Of a stretch of DNA of 64,000 bases, positions 24,143 through 33,180 are shown in pieces. The DNA is taken from the NCBI RefSeq assembly GCF_000164865.1, contig NC_014618.1:2976001-3040000 (forward strand). Direction: 5' to 3'. The stretch is from [Enterobacter] lignolyticus SCF1. Lineage in GTDB: Bacteria; Pseudomonadota; Gammaproteobacteria; Enterobacterales; Enterobacteriaceae. The position numbers were made by a program, and so were the translations under genes. Below the pieces are notes generated by a model, which saw only the letters and a list, made by a program, of their open reading frames with translations, did no database searches and was not told where the DNA came from. Every line of letters starts with the position of its first letter. The stretch's first letter is position 1.

Positions 24143-24280
24143 GGAATGAGGCGCACTATAAACACCTCGATGCGCCGTGTAAAGCCCGAATGCGTTCGTT
24201 TGCCTGAAAAACAGCCAAAATGCCGTTAATCGATTGAAATAACAACATGTTGACCATTTTATCAGCACAACATCCCACGC

Positions 24281-25903
24281 TTAGTGCTTTTTAATGTACA
24301 TGTCTTTGGTGTAGTAATAGCCGAGCTTATCCGGGGTAAATCCGCCGACCCAGGGTTTCACCAGATGCGTGCGGACATAGTGATATACCGGAATAGCGGG
24401 CACATCCTGCGCCAGCAGGTCTTCGGCCTGCTGGTAATATTTACCGCGCATCGCGACATCCGGCGCTTTCGCGGCGTTGCGCAGCGCCTCGTCATAGGCC
24501 GGATTGCTGTACTGGGAGGTATTTTCGCTGTCGCCGGTCCGGAAGTTATTCAGGAAGGTTGCCGCGTCATCGTAGTCGGCGATCCACGCGTAGCGCACCA
24601 CGTCAAAATTATGGGTGTGCATGCTGTCGAGCATGGTCTTCCACTCCTGGTTTTGCAGCTTCGCGTCCACGCCGAGGTTTTTCTTCCACATGGAGCTTGC
24701 CGCAATGGCGATACGCTGATGCGATTCCGAGGTGTTGTACAGCAGGTTAAACGTCAGCGGATGGCTGTCGTTAAACCCGGCCTCGTTCAGCAGCTTTTTC
24801 GCCTCACTGATGCGCTTGTCCATCGGCCAGCTGGCGTACTCCGGGTTATGTATCGTGACCCCGCCGATATCCGGCTGGCTGATGACCCAGGCCGCACGCT
24901 GCCCCTGCCCCAGCACTTTGTCCGCGATAATGTCTTTATCCAGCGCCATATTCAGCGCCTGGCGGACTCGCGGGTCATTAAACGGCGGTTTCGTGGTGTT
25001 GAACTCGTAGTAGTAGGTCGCCAGCTGCGGTGAAACGTTCAGCTGCTCGCCCATCGTTTTTTTCAGCTGGGTAAACTGATTGATAGGTACCGTATAGGTA
25101 ATATCAATCTCACCGGCCTTATAACGGTTCACATCGGCGGCGTCCGAGCTTATCGGCAGATAGGTGACCTTGTTGATCGCGGTATGCGCATTGTCCCAGT
25201 ACAGCGGGTTGCGCTCCGCGACGATGCGTTCGTTCACCACCCACTGCGAGAGCTTATAGGCGCCGCTGCTGACGAAGTGCTCCGGCTTGGTCCACTTATC
25301 GCCAAAGCGGGCGATCAGCACTTTATCGACAGGCACCAGCGACGGATGCGCCAGCATCGCCAGAAACGCGGCGTTCGGCTGGTTTAACGTCACCTGGAGG
25401 GTCGTGTCGTCCAGCGCCTTCACACCCAGCGTATCTGGCGCCATTTTGCCCTGAGCAATGTCCGCTGCGTTAACGATATGCATGTTGCCGGGGTAGCTGG
25501 CGTAAGGGGATACCGTTTTTGGATCGACCAGACGTTGCCAGCTCCAGACGATATCCGGCGCCGTAATTGCCGTACCGTCGGACCAGGTGACGCCGGGACG
25601 CAAATGAAACGTCCAGACCGTGTTATCCTTGTTCTCCCATTTCTCCGCCAGCCGCGGCTGAATCTTCCCTGTCGGCGAGACGCTGACCAGTCCTTCGAAT
25701 AAATCGCTGATAATATTGAATTCGACGTCGCTTTCTACTTTGTGCGGGTCGAGCGATGTCGGTTCGCTGCCGTTGTTCCTGACCAGCTCTTGCTTCTCCG
25801 CCAGCACAGTTCCTTCGGGAATCACGGCGGCAGAGGACAGCGTGGCGCTACCAAGAAGACCGGCGGCCAGCAGGCCGGAGGTGATGCGATTGTGTGGTTT
25901 CAT
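24281..25903 (-). CDS. OppA/MppA-like peptide-binding protein, orphan
   Basis: A 540-aa periplasmic solute-binding protein of the peptide/opine family. I choose the ATG at 25903, about 8 bases after AAGG and just ahead of a good signal peptide (MKPHNRITSGLLAAGLL ... LSSA). The mature protein carries the family core: GSEPTSLDPHKVESDVEFNI, TWSDGTAITAPDIVWSWQRLVDP, RYKAGEIDITYTVP and FNDPRVRQALNMALD. These match OppA and MppA closely. No permease or ATPase genes accompany it, so it probably feeds the genomic Opp system, as MppA does for murein tripeptide. It lies between serT and yccA, where E. coli has no such gene. Confidence 0.85.
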   Translation of the reverse strand: MKPHNRITSGLLAAGLLGSATLSSAAVIPEGTVLAEKQELVRNNGSEPTSLDPHKVESDVEFNIISDLFEGLVSVSPTGKIQPRLAEKWENKDNTVWTFHLRPGVTWSDGTAITAPDIVWSWQRLVDPKTVSPYASYPGNMHIVNAADIAQGKMAPDTLGVKALDDTTLQVTLNQPNAAFLAMLAHPSLVPVDKVLIARFGDKWTKPEHFVSSGAYKLSQWVVNERIVAERNPLYWDNAHTAINKVTYLPISSDAADVNRYKAGEIDITYTVPINQFTQLKKTMGEQLNVSPQLATYYYEFNTTKPPFNDPRVRQALNMALDKDIIADKVLGQGQRAAWVISQPDIGGVTIHNPEYASWPMDKRISEAKKLLNEAGFNDSHPLTFNLLYNTSESHQRIAIAASSMWKKNLGVDAKLQNQEWKTMLDSMHTHNFDVVRYAWIADYDDAATFLNNFRTGDSENTSQYSNPAYDEALRNAAKAPDVAMRGKYYQQAEDLLAQDVPAIPVYHYVRTHLVKPWVGGFTPDKLGYYYTKDMYIKKH

Positions 25904-26178
25904 ATCCATTGCCTTATTGATTTCATTATTGTTGACACCGCCTTCAGTCTTAGCGGCGCATTGCCAATAACGCAATGTTTTTCAGTAACCTATAAGATCT
26001 CGATCTGGCGCATCGGCAAAAAACCACATTCCTGCTGCCGGATAAATCATCATCGCTATAATCTGCTGGATTTCTGCGCGGCAGGGTCGGTAAAGATGGG
26101 TAAAACAACTGGAGCTTTCCGCTTTGTTTTCATATTCTTTGACGCTATTACATCTGTCATCATAAAGAGAGTGACACT

Positions 26179-26838
26179 ATGGATCGTATTATTACCTCGT
26201 CGCGTGACCGTTCGTCGCTTCTTAGCACGCATAAAGTCCTGCGTAATACCTATTTTCTGCTGAGCCTGACGCTGGCGTTTTCGGCGATTACCGCTACCGC
26301 CAGCACCGTGCTGATGCTGCCGTCGCCGGGTCTGATCCTGACGCTGGTGGGTATGTATGGTCTGATGTTCCTGACCTATAAGCTGGCCAACAAACCTGCC
26401 GGTATTCTGGCGGCATTTGCCTTCACCGGTTTCCTGGGATACATCCTCGGCCCAATCCTCAACGCCTACCTGTCTGCAGGCATGGGCGACGTGATCGCGC
26501 TGGCGCTGGGCGGTACGGCGCTGGTCTTCTTCTGCTGCTCGGCCTATGTGCTGACCACCCGTAAAGACATGTCGTTTATCGGCGGTATGCTGATGGCCGG
26601 TATCGTGGTTGTACTGATTGGCATGGTGGCAAACATCTTCCTGCAGCTGCCGGCGCTGCACCTGGCAATCAGCGCGGTGTTCATCCTGATCTCTTCCGGC
26701 GCTATCCTGCTTGAGACCAGCAACATCATCCACGGCGGTGAAACCAACTATATTCGCGCCACGGTGAGCCTGTACGTGTCGCTCTACAACATCTTCGTCA
26801 GCCTGCTGAGCATCCTCGGCTTCGCCAGCCGCGACTAA
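26179..26838 (+). CDS. yccA: Modulator of FtsH protease YccA (BAX inhibitor-1 family)
   Basis: Seven-span inner-membrane protein of 219 aa, the usual length. It begins MDRIITSSRDRSS, the N-terminal tail that FtsH grips, and includes the family region GFLGYILGPILNAYLSAG. YccA is a substrate and inhibitor of the FtsH/HflKC protease and protects SecY when translocons jam. The ATG follows AGAGAGTG. It ends just before a strong terminator and precedes tusE, as in E. coli. Confidence 0.95.
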   Translation: MDRIITSSRDRSSLLSTHKVLRNTYFLLSLTLAFSAITATASTVLMLPSPGLILTLVGMYGLMFLTYKLANKPAGILAAFAFTGFLGYILGPILNAYLSAGMGDVIALALGGTALVFFCCSAYVLTTRKDMSFIGGMLMAGIVVVLIGMVANIFLQLPALHLAISAVFILISSGAILLETSNIIHGGETNYIRATVSLYVSLYNIFVSLLSILGFASRD

Positions 26839-26855
26839 CCGCTGACGAGCCCCGC

Positions 26856-26886
26856 AAAACCCCGCTTATGCGGGGTTTTGTTTTTT
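26856..26886 (+). terminator. Terminator of yccA
   Basis: A 10-bp stem AAAACCCCGC/GCGGGGTTTT with a TTAT loop is followed by GTTTTTT, about 17 bp after the yccA stop. Confidence 0.92.
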
Positions 26887-26926
26887 GCTACACTGCCCCG
26901 GTTTTTGATTCATATTGCGAATAACT

Positions 26927-27256
26927 ATGTTGAACTTTGAAGGTAAAGAGATAGAGACCGACAACGACGGCTATCTCAAGGACAGCACGCAGTGGAGCGA
27001 AGCGCTGGCGGAAGTCATCGCCCGGCAGGAAGCGATCGCCCTTTCCCCGGAACACTGGGAAGTCGTGCGTTTCGTGCGTGAGTTTTATCTGGAATTTAAT
27101 ACCTCGCCCGCCATCCGTATGCTGGTAAAGGCGATGGCGAACAAATTTGGCGAAGAGAAAGGCAACAGCCGCTATCTCTACCGTCTGTTTCCGAAAGGCC
27201 CGGCCAAGCAGGCGACAAAAATCGCCGGGCTGCCGAAGCCGGTGAAGTGTATTTAA
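26927..27256 (+). CDS. tusE: Sulfurtransferase TusE (tRNA 2-thiouridine synthesis)
   Basis: Last carrier in the TusABCDE sulfur relay: takes persulfide sulfur from TusBCD and hands it to MnmA for s2U34 of tRNA. It is 109 aa from the ATG at 26927 (MLNFEGKEIETDNDGYL), the E. coli length; the longer frame uses an upstream TTG. The DsrC-like fold ends with the essential penultimate Cys in PVKCI. The stop overlaps the convergent yccX end by 4 bp. Confidence 0.95.
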   Translation: MLNFEGKEIETDNDGYLKDSTQWSEALAEVIARQEAIALSPEHWEVVRFVREFYLEFNTSPAIRMLVKAMANKFGEEKGNSRYLYRLFPKGPAKQATKIAGLPKPVKCI

Positions 27257-27534
27257 TAGCGAATATCAAACCGCTCCCAGCGCTTATCGCTGTGGTAGGG
27301 CTCCACCAGCACGCGATCGACCCGGGCGCTGCGCGGGCCGCCCGCTTTCAGCCAGGCGATAAGCGTTTCAACCTGCGCGGCGTCGCCGCAGGCCAGCACC
27401 TCAACGCTGCCATCATCCAGATTACGCGCATAGCCGGTTAACCCCAGCCGCAGCGCTTCCCGCTGCGCGCTGTAGCGAAACCCGACGCCTTGAACCAGAC
27501 CGTGTACCCATGCGATCGTGCAGACCTGTGCCAT
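27253..27534 (-). CDS. yccX: Acylphosphatase
   Basis: Small enzyme that hydrolyses acyl phosphates. It is 93 aa from the second of two adjacent ATGs (27534), 7 bases after AGGAG. The catalytic Arg lies in VQGVGFRY (near residue 20) and the catalytic Asn in GYARNLDDGSVEV (near 38), both intact. It converges on tusE with a 4-bp overlap and is divergent from rlmI, as in E. coli. Confidence 0.93.
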   Translation of the reverse strand: MAQVCTIAWVHGLVQGVGFRYSAQREALRLGLTGYARNLDDGSVEVLACGDAAQVETLIAWLKAGGPRSARVDRVLVEPYHSDKRWERFDIRY

Positions 27535-27628
27535 CATTATGCTCCTGTCGTAGCGTTGTTCATTGCATTTCCCGGCTGAAGCCAGGAAAATGGCGCCCAT
27601 TTTCTTCAAACCGTCAGAATAGCAAATT

Positions 27629-28819
27629 ATGAGCGTACGTTTAGTGTTAGCCAAAGGCCGCGAGAAATCCTTGCTGCGCCGCCATCCCTGGGTTTTTTCC
27701 GGCGCCGTGGCGCGTATGGAGGGTAAAGCCTCTCTCGGTGAAACCATTGATATCGTCGACCACCAGGGTAAATGGTTAGCCCGCGGCGCGTATTCTCCGG
27801 CGTCGCAGATTCGCGCCCGCGTCTGGACGTTTGAGCAAAACGAAGCCATTGATATCGATTTCTTTGTCCGCCGCCTGCAGCAGGCGCAGACCTGGCGCAG
27901 CTGGCTTGCCGAGCGGGACGGCCTGGACAGCTACCGCCTGATCGCCGGTGAATCCGACGGGCTGCCGGGCGTGACCATCGACCGTTTCGGCAACTTTCTG
28001 GTGCTGCAGCTGCTGAGCGCTGGCGCTGAGTATCAGCGCGCGCCGCTTATCAATGCGCTGCAGACGCTGTATCCGGAGTGCGCCATCTACGATCGCAGCG
28101 ACGTTGCGGTACGTAAAAAAGAGGGGATGGAGCTGACTCAGGGCCCTGTCACCGGCGAGCTGCCGCCTGCCCTGCTGCCTATCGAAGAGCACGGTATGAA
28201 GCTGCTGGTCGATATCCAGGGCGGTCATAAAACCGGTTATTACCTTGACCAGCGCGACAGCCGTCTCGCCACCCGCCGCTATGTTGCCGATAAGCGCGTA
28301 CTGAACTGCTTCTCCTATACCGGTGGCTTCGCCGTTTCCGCGCTGATGGGCGGCTGCCGTCAGGTGATTAGCGTGGATACCTCGCAGGACGCGCTCGACG
28401 TGGCGAAGCAGAACGTCGAACTTAACAAGCTGGATCTCAGCAAAGCCGGGTTTGTCCGTGATGACGTCTTCAAACTGCTGCGTAAATACCGCGATCAGGG
28501 CGAAACCTTCGACGTGATCGTCATGGATCCGCCGAAGTTTGTGGAAAACAAAAACCAGCTGCAGGGCGCCTGCCGCGGCTACAAAGATATCAATATGCTG
28601 GCCATCCAGCTGCTGAATCCGGGCGGCGTGCTGCTGACCTTCTCCTGCTCGGGGCTGATGACCACAGATTTATTTCAGAAAATCATTGCGGACGCCGCAA
28701 TAGATGCCGGGCGTGATGTACAATTTATAGAGCAGTTCCGTCAGGCGGCCGATCACCCGGTGATTGCTACCTACCCGGAAGGGCTGTATCTGAAAGGGTT
28801 TGCCTGTCGCGTCATGTAA
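27629..28819 (+). CDS. rlmI: 23S rRNA m5C1962 methyltransferase RlmI
   Basis: S-adenosylmethionine-dependent methyltransferase of 396 aa that makes 5-methylcytosine 1962 in 23S rRNA. An N-terminal PUA domain (RRHPWVFSGAVARM ... ARGAYSPASQIRARVW) binds RNA. The Rossmann domain has VLNCFSYTGGFAVSALMGG near residue 225 and VIVMDPPKFVENK near 300. The catalytic Cys lies in LLTFSCSGLMT. It is divergent from yccX and followed by hspQ. Confidence 0.95.
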   Translation: MSVRLVLAKGREKSLLRRHPWVFSGAVARMEGKASLGETIDIVDHQGKWLARGAYSPASQIRARVWTFEQNEAIDIDFFVRRLQQAQTWRSWLAERDGLDSYRLIAGESDGLPGVTIDRFGNFLVLQLLSAGAEYQRAPLINALQTLYPECAIYDRSDVAVRKKEGMELTQGPVTGELPPALLPIEEHGMKLLVDIQGGHKTGYYLDQRDSRLATRRYVADKRVLNCFSYTGGFAVSALMGGCRQVISVDTSQDALDVAKQNVELNKLDLSKAGFVRDDVFKLLRKYRDQGETFDVIVMDPPKFVENKNQLQGACRGYKDINMLAIQLLNPGGVLLTFSCSGLMTTDLFQKIIADAAIDAGRDVQFIEQFRQAADHPVIATYPEGLYLKGFACRVM

Positions 28820-28879
28820 CTTGAAAAGCGAAACATTGCCCGCATATTCAGTGTCAGTAATGTTTCCCGGGAGGTGACT

Positions 28880-29197
28880 ATGATTGCCAGCAAATTCGGT
28901 ATTGGCCAACAGGTCCGCCATTCCCTGTTGGGTTATCTGGGCGTGGTGGTTGATATCGACCCGGAATACTCCCTGGATGACCCGTCAGCGGATGAAGTAG
29001 CGGTTAACGACGATCTGCGAGCCGCGCCCTGGTACCACGTGGTCATGGAGGATGACGATGGCCAGCCGGTTCATACCTATCTCGCTGAAGCCCAGCTAAA
29101 GAGCGAGGCGAGCGATGAGCATCCTGAACAACCGTCCATGGATGAGCTGGCGAGAACCATCCGCCGACAGCTTCAGGCACCGCGTTTACGTAATTAA
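28880..29197 (+). CDS. hspQ: Heat-shock protein HspQ
   Basis: A 105-aa protein from the ATG at 28880, just after GGGAGG. In E. coli HspQ is a heat-induced Lon specificity-enhancing factor that also binds hemimethylated oriC. The sequence (MIASKFGIGQQVRHSLLGYLGVVVDIDP; AAPWYHVVMEDD; C-terminal QLQAPRLRN) is nearly that of E. coli. It ends at a terminator shared with yccU. Confidence 0.95.
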   Translation: MIASKFGIGQQVRHSLLGYLGVVVDIDPEYSLDDPSADEVAVNDDLRAAPWYHVVMEDDDGQPVHTYLAEAQLKSEASDEHPEQPSMDELARTIRRQLQAPRLRN

Positions 29198-29200
29198 AAT

Positions 29201-29222
29201 AAACCCCGCATCCGCGGGGTTT
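29201..29222. terminator. Bidirectional terminator between hspQ and yccU
   Basis: The stem AAACCCCGC/GCGGGGTTT has a 4-base loop and is T-rich on both strands. It lies between convergent stops. Confidence 0.85.
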
Positions 29223-29230
29223 ATCGTTAT

Positions 29231-29644
29231 TTATTTCGCCAGCCCAAGCCGCGGAATTTCAATCGCCGGACACTTGTCCATCACCACGTTAAGCCCCGCC
29301 TCCCGGGCAAGCACCGCCGCCTGTTCGTTGATAACGCCAAGCTGCATCCACAGCGTTTTGGCGCCGATGGCGATAGCCTCCTGCGCGACGCCCCATGCCG
29401 CTTCAGAATTGCGAAAAACGTCCACCATGTCCACGCTCTCCGGCACCTCCGCCAGCGTGCCGTATCCTTGCTGGCCCAGCAGGGTTTTCCCGGCCACCTT
29501 CGGCGATACCGGAATCACGCGGTAGCCCTGATCCAGCAAATACTTCATCACCCGGTAGCTGGGACGGTCGGGTTTATCACTCGCGCCCACCAGCGCAATC
29601 GTGCGCGTAGATGTTAAAATGCCTGCAATATCGTTCTCTTTCAT
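29231..29644 (-). CDS. yccU: CoA-binding domain protein YccU
   Basis: A 137-aa protein with a Rossmann-like CoA-binding domain: TIALVGASDKPDRPSYRVMKYLLDQGY, VIPVSPKVAGKTLLGQ and the C-terminal VVMDKCPAIEIPRLG. The second of two adjacent ATGs (29644) is better spaced from GGAGG and gives the E. coli length. The physiological role is unknown. Convergent with hspQ. Confidence 0.9.
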   Translation of the reverse strand: MKENDIAGILTSTRTIALVGASDKPDRPSYRVMKYLLDQGYRVIPVSPKVAGKTLLGQQGYGTLAEVPESVDMVDVFRNSEAAWGVAQEAIAIGAKTLWMQLGVINEQAAVLAREAGLNVVMDKCPAIEIPRLGLAK

Positions 29645-29818
29645 CATTATCCTCCGGGCTCTTTTGCAAAGTGTACGACAATCCCGACCCGCCAGCCATT
29701 CAGCCCTGTCCGAGTCTCAGCGCAGTGCGTCACAGTATGTCCGGATGTTAATAAAAATCAATTTTGTAAAGTTTTGATACACTCTAATGGTGGGACATGT
29801 CTTTATCTGGAGAGATGA

Positions 29819-30412
29819 ATGAAAGCCATCATCATGACGCTGTATCTGCTTTTGCTGCCTGCAGGCGCCATTGCCACTACGCTGCATTTGTCCGGCGATG
29901 TGGACCTGCTGGTGCTGGACGGTAAGGAAGTGTCCAGCCTGCTGCTGCGCGGCGCGGAAAGTATTGAGCTGGATAACGGCCCGCATCAGCTCGTGTTTAG
30001 GGTTGAGAGGATGGTGCGCCTGCCCGACAATAATCGCCAGCTGTATGTCTCGCCAGTGCTGATCGCCAGTTTCGACTCCCGACAGATAAACCAGGTCAAC
30101 TTCAGCCTGCCGGAGCTGGAAACGCTGCTCGACGCGCAAACGTTCACCTTCGCCCCCTCGGTAAAACTGCTGGACGGCAATGCGGCGCCGATTCCGGCAA
30201 AGCTCAGTATTCTCGCCATCACCCAGGCCGGCGACGACATCGATTATGAAAAAGCCGCCCGTCTCTATAACCAGACAAATCCGCCTCCCGCCGCGGCGGC
30301 CTGGCAGCCGCAGTCCCTGACCGAGCAACGTCTGAAACACTGGTTTGAACTCGCCGACCCGCAGACCCGCCATCGCTTTCTGGAGTGGGCAAAAAGGCAG
30401 CCTTCGTCCTGA
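29819..30412 (+). CDS. yccT: YccT (CsgI) periplasmic curli-inhibitor family protein
   Basis: A 197-aa secreted protein with a signal peptide (about residues 1-19, ending GAIA). The core (DVDLLVLDGKEVSSLLLRGAESIELDNGPHQLVF; LDGNAAPIPAKLSILAI; TEQRLKHWFELADPQTRHRFLEW) matches the DUF2057 family. E. coli YccT/CsgI is about 220 aa and inhibits curli assembly. The difference here is a shorter stretch before TEQRLKHW. A TTTTGATACACT promoter-like stretch stands about 40 bp upstream. Confidence 0.9.
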   Translation: MKAIIMTLYLLLLPAGAIATTLHLSGDVDLLVLDGKEVSSLLLRGAESIELDNGPHQLVFRVERMVRLPDNNRQLYVSPVLIASFDSRQINQVNFSLPELETLLDAQTFTFAPSVKLLDGNAAPIPAKLSILAITQAGDDIDYEKAARLYNQTNPPPAAAAWQPQSLTEQRLKHWFELADPQTRHRFLEWAKRQPSS

Positions 30413-30508
30413 TATCATGACGCCGCGCATCATATTTTTCATCCCGGCGACTTGCAGCGGCAGTCACTTCCAGTAATCTGTCTGCATCTGAACTGGTGGA
30501 ATAAAACG

Positions 30509-30967
30509 ATGGAACTGACTACACGTACGCTGCCCGAGCGTAAACACATCGCGCTGGTGGCGCACGATCACTGCAAGCAGATGTTAAAATCCTGGGTCGA
30601 GCGGCACCAGCCGCTGCTGGCCAAGCACGTTCTGTACGGCACCGGCACGACCGGCAACCTGGTCTCGCGCGCAACCGGCCTTGAGGTCAATGCGATGCTG
30701 AGCGGCCCGATGGGCGGGGACCAGCAGGTCGGTGCGCTGATCGCTGAAGGCAAGATAGATGTGCTGATCTTCTTTTGGGATCCGCTCAACGCGGTACCGC
30801 ACGATCCGGATGTCAAAGCGCTGCTGCGCCTGGCGACGGTGTGGAACATTCCGGTGGCCACTAACGTCGCGACGGCGGATTTTATTATCCAGTCACCGCA
30901 TTTTAACGACGCCGTTGATATTCAGATCCCCGACTACCAGCGCTATCTCTCTGAACGCCTGAAGTAA
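30509..30967 (+). CDS. mgsA: Methylglyoxal synthase
   Basis: Converts dihydroxyacetone phosphate to methylglyoxal and phosphate, bypassing lower glycolysis when phosphate is short. The ATG at 30509 gives 152 aa, the exact family length. Conserved features: HIALVAHDHCK at the N-terminus, GTGTTGNL (phosphate binding), SGPMGGDQQ with the catalytic Asp, and FFWDPLNAVPHDPDVKALLR. Followed by a terminator; helD converges from the right. Confidence 0.96.
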   Translation: MELTTRTLPERKHIALVAHDHCKQMLKSWVERHQPLLAKHVLYGTGTTGNLVSRATGLEVNAMLSGPMGGDQQVGALIAEGKIDVLIFFWDPLNAVPHDPDVKALLRLATVWNIPVATNVATADFIIQSPHFNDAVDIQIPDYQRYLSERLK

Positions 30968-30970
30968 TCG

Positions 30971-31003
30971 TCAGCCCGGTGAGCGTTCGCCGGGCTGATT
31001 TTT
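30971..31003 (+). terminator. Terminator of mgsA
   Basis: A 9-bp stem TCAGCCCGG/CCGGGCTGA is followed by TTTTT. The T tract runs into the helD stop codon on the other strand. Confidence 0.88.
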
Positions 31004-33056
31004 ATGGCTTACGCAGCGTGGGAACGCCAAGTTCCGCCAGCGCTTCTACGAATACCGAGGGCTCCTCTTTGTTGTACAGCAGCCACACGCGCTGACGCGC
31101 GCGGGTCAGCGCCACGTACAGCAGACGCCGCTCTTCGGCGTCCGGAAAATCCTCTTCCTGCGGCAACAGCGCCTGTTCCATGATGGACTCGCGCGCGGGC
31201 GCGGGAAACGCATCCTGCCCCTGCTGTAGCCCCAGCACGATAACGTAATCCGCCTGCTGGCCTTTGCTGGCGTGAATCGTCATAAAATCAATCAGCAGAT
31301 GCGGCCAGCGCGTTGCGGCTTTCTCCAGCGCGGCCGGTTTCAGGTGATGGTAGCGCGCCAGAATCAGGATCCGCTCATTCGGCCTGGCGTAGCCGCTGAG
31401 CTTATCGAGCAGGGCATCCAGCTGATTATCCGTAAGCAGCGTCACGGCTTTCTTATCCCCAGCGGTCAGGCTGTTCAGCGGTTTGTTCAGCTGATGCGGG
31501 TTTTGCTGAATAAAGCGGTTGGCAATTTCGCCGATACGCCCGTTAAAGCGGTAGGTGGTGTCCAGCGCACAGAGATCGCCCTCGCCGAAATAGTGATTAA
31601 ACGCGGTGGTGAGCGACAGCTGCGCGCCGCTAAAGCGATAGATAGCCTGCCAGTCGTCGCCGACGGCAAACAGCGTCGTCTGCGAGTTTTGCTGGCGCAG
31701 CGCCGCCAGCAGCGCCGCCCGCTGCGGCGAAATGTCCTGAAACTCGTCGACGAGAATATGCTTCCATGGGCTGACGAAGCGCCCCTTCTCCAGCACGTTG
31801 ACAGCCTGGTGAATAAGCCCGGAAAAATCCACCGCATTTTCATCTTTCAGCGCGGTTTTCCAGGCCTTCAGCAGCGGCGCCATCAGCTTGACGCGTTTGC
31901 CGAAACGTTCGCGCACCTCGTCCGGGGCCGCAGCAATCATCTCCGCCTGCGAGCCGCCGTGCATGCGCATCAGCCCGACCCAGCGGTCAAGCCTGCCCGC
32001 CAGCCGCTTCTGCAGTGTTTCATTGCGCCAGTAGTCGCCCTCCGGCACCTGCCAGCCCATCTCCTCTTCCAGCCACTGCCGCCAGCCTTTCGCCTGCGCT
32101 TTTTTCTCCTGGCACTGCTGCTGCCAGCTTTTGATCAGCAGCGTCTGACGCGCCGCGGTATCGTTTTCAAGCCTGCTAATAGTGGGAACTTTCTTGCTCC
32201 CCTGCCGGATGATATGCAGCGCGAGGGCGTGGAAGGTTTGCGCTGAAATCGCATCGGTGTTGAGACGCTCGCGAATACGTTCGTCCATCTCCTGCGCCGC
32301 CTTACGGCCGAAGGCCAGCAGCAGGATCTGCTCCGCGGCGGCTTCGCCACGGGTCATCAGCCAGCCCGCCCGCGCCACCAGCACCGACGTTTTTCCGCTT
32401 CCGGCGCCCGCCAGCACCAGCAGAGAGCGTTCGCCGTTCACTACTGAACGGGCCTGCGCCGGATTGAGCGGTGAGGATTCAATATGTTCAAAAAACGCCG
32501 CATATTGCGCCAGCATCGTTTCGGTAAACGCCTGGTTATGCTGCAAACGACTGGCGTCCATATCCTGTAGCCAGGCCTGGCACTGCCGCCACAGCTCGCG
32601 GCAGTTCGCAAAAGTATCAAGACGACGGGTGGGAATCGGCAGCCCTTCCAGCGCGCCGAGGATGTTCTGGCGCAGGCTGGCGATCGCCTGACGGGTTAAC
32701 CACTTGCCTTCCGTCGTATGGCGGGCAATCACCGCCAGCTGCTGCTGCAGCAGATCGGCGGCAATCGTGCTCATCTCGTCGCTCCACTGCTGCCAGCGGG
32801 CCTGCAGGTGACGATGAAAGCGCTGCGTTTCCGCCCATTCGGTGCCGTGTAAGCGCACCACTTTATCCTCGGGCAGCACGAACTCCAGCTCTCCCCAGAC
32901 AAGCCCCCGCCGGCAGTGAATCTCGGTCAGCTGATTAAAAGGAATAAGATATTCATGGCGATCGCCAGAGACCTTCACACCGGCATTAAGAAGTTCCACG
33001 CGATCGTACGGGTGCTGCGCCATGCGCTTGCCCAGCGTTGTTGCTTTTAGTTCCAT
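31002..33056 (-). CDS. helD: DNA helicase IV
   Basis: Superfamily I 3'-5' DNA helicase, 684 aa, the length of E. coli HelD. A ~190-residue N-terminal region specific to this family is followed by helicase motifs: Walker A VLAGAGSGKTSVLVARAGW, AFGRKAAQEM, Walker B LVDEFQDISPQRAALL, VGDDWQAIYRFSGA, and the C-terminal TIHASKGQQADYVIVLG and RRLLYVALTRARQRVW. It is divergent from yccF and convergent with mgsA. Confidence 0.96.
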   Translation of the reverse strand: MELKATTLGKRMAQHPYDRVELLNAGVKVSGDRHEYLIPFNQLTEIHCRRGLVWGELEFVLPEDKVVRLHGTEWAETQRFHRHLQARWQQWSDEMSTIAADLLQQQLAVIARHTTEGKWLTRQAIASLRQNILGALEGLPIPTRRLDTFANCRELWRQCQAWLQDMDASRLQHNQAFTETMLAQYAAFFEHIESSPLNPAQARSVVNGERSLLVLAGAGSGKTSVLVARAGWLMTRGEAAAEQILLLAFGRKAAQEMDERIRERLNTDAISAQTFHALALHIIRQGSKKVPTISRLENDTAARQTLLIKSWQQQCQEKKAQAKGWRQWLEEEMGWQVPEGDYWRNETLQKRLAGRLDRWVGLMRMHGGSQAEMIAAAPDEVRERFGKRVKLMAPLLKAWKTALKDENAVDFSGLIHQAVNVLEKGRFVSPWKHILVDEFQDISPQRAALLAALRQQNSQTTLFAVGDDWQAIYRFSGAQLSLTTAFNHYFGEGDLCALDTTYRFNGRIGEIANRFIQQNPHQLNKPLNSLTAGDKKAVTLLTDNQLDALLDKLSGYARPNERILILARYHHLKPAALEKAATRWPHLLIDFMTIHASKGQQADYVIVLGLQQGQDAFPAPARESIMEQALLPQEEDFPDAEERRLLYVALTRARQRVWLLYNKEEPSVFVEALAELGVPTLRKP

Positions 33057-33180
33057 GTCTTGCCAAATCCCGGTTTTATACTTATGTCAGACAGTGTAAC
33101 CGCCAGATACCAGGTGCTCCAGCCCAAAAAAACGTTACAATCGTCGGGTCTTCTTATTCACCGGACTGAACTGAGGTCGT

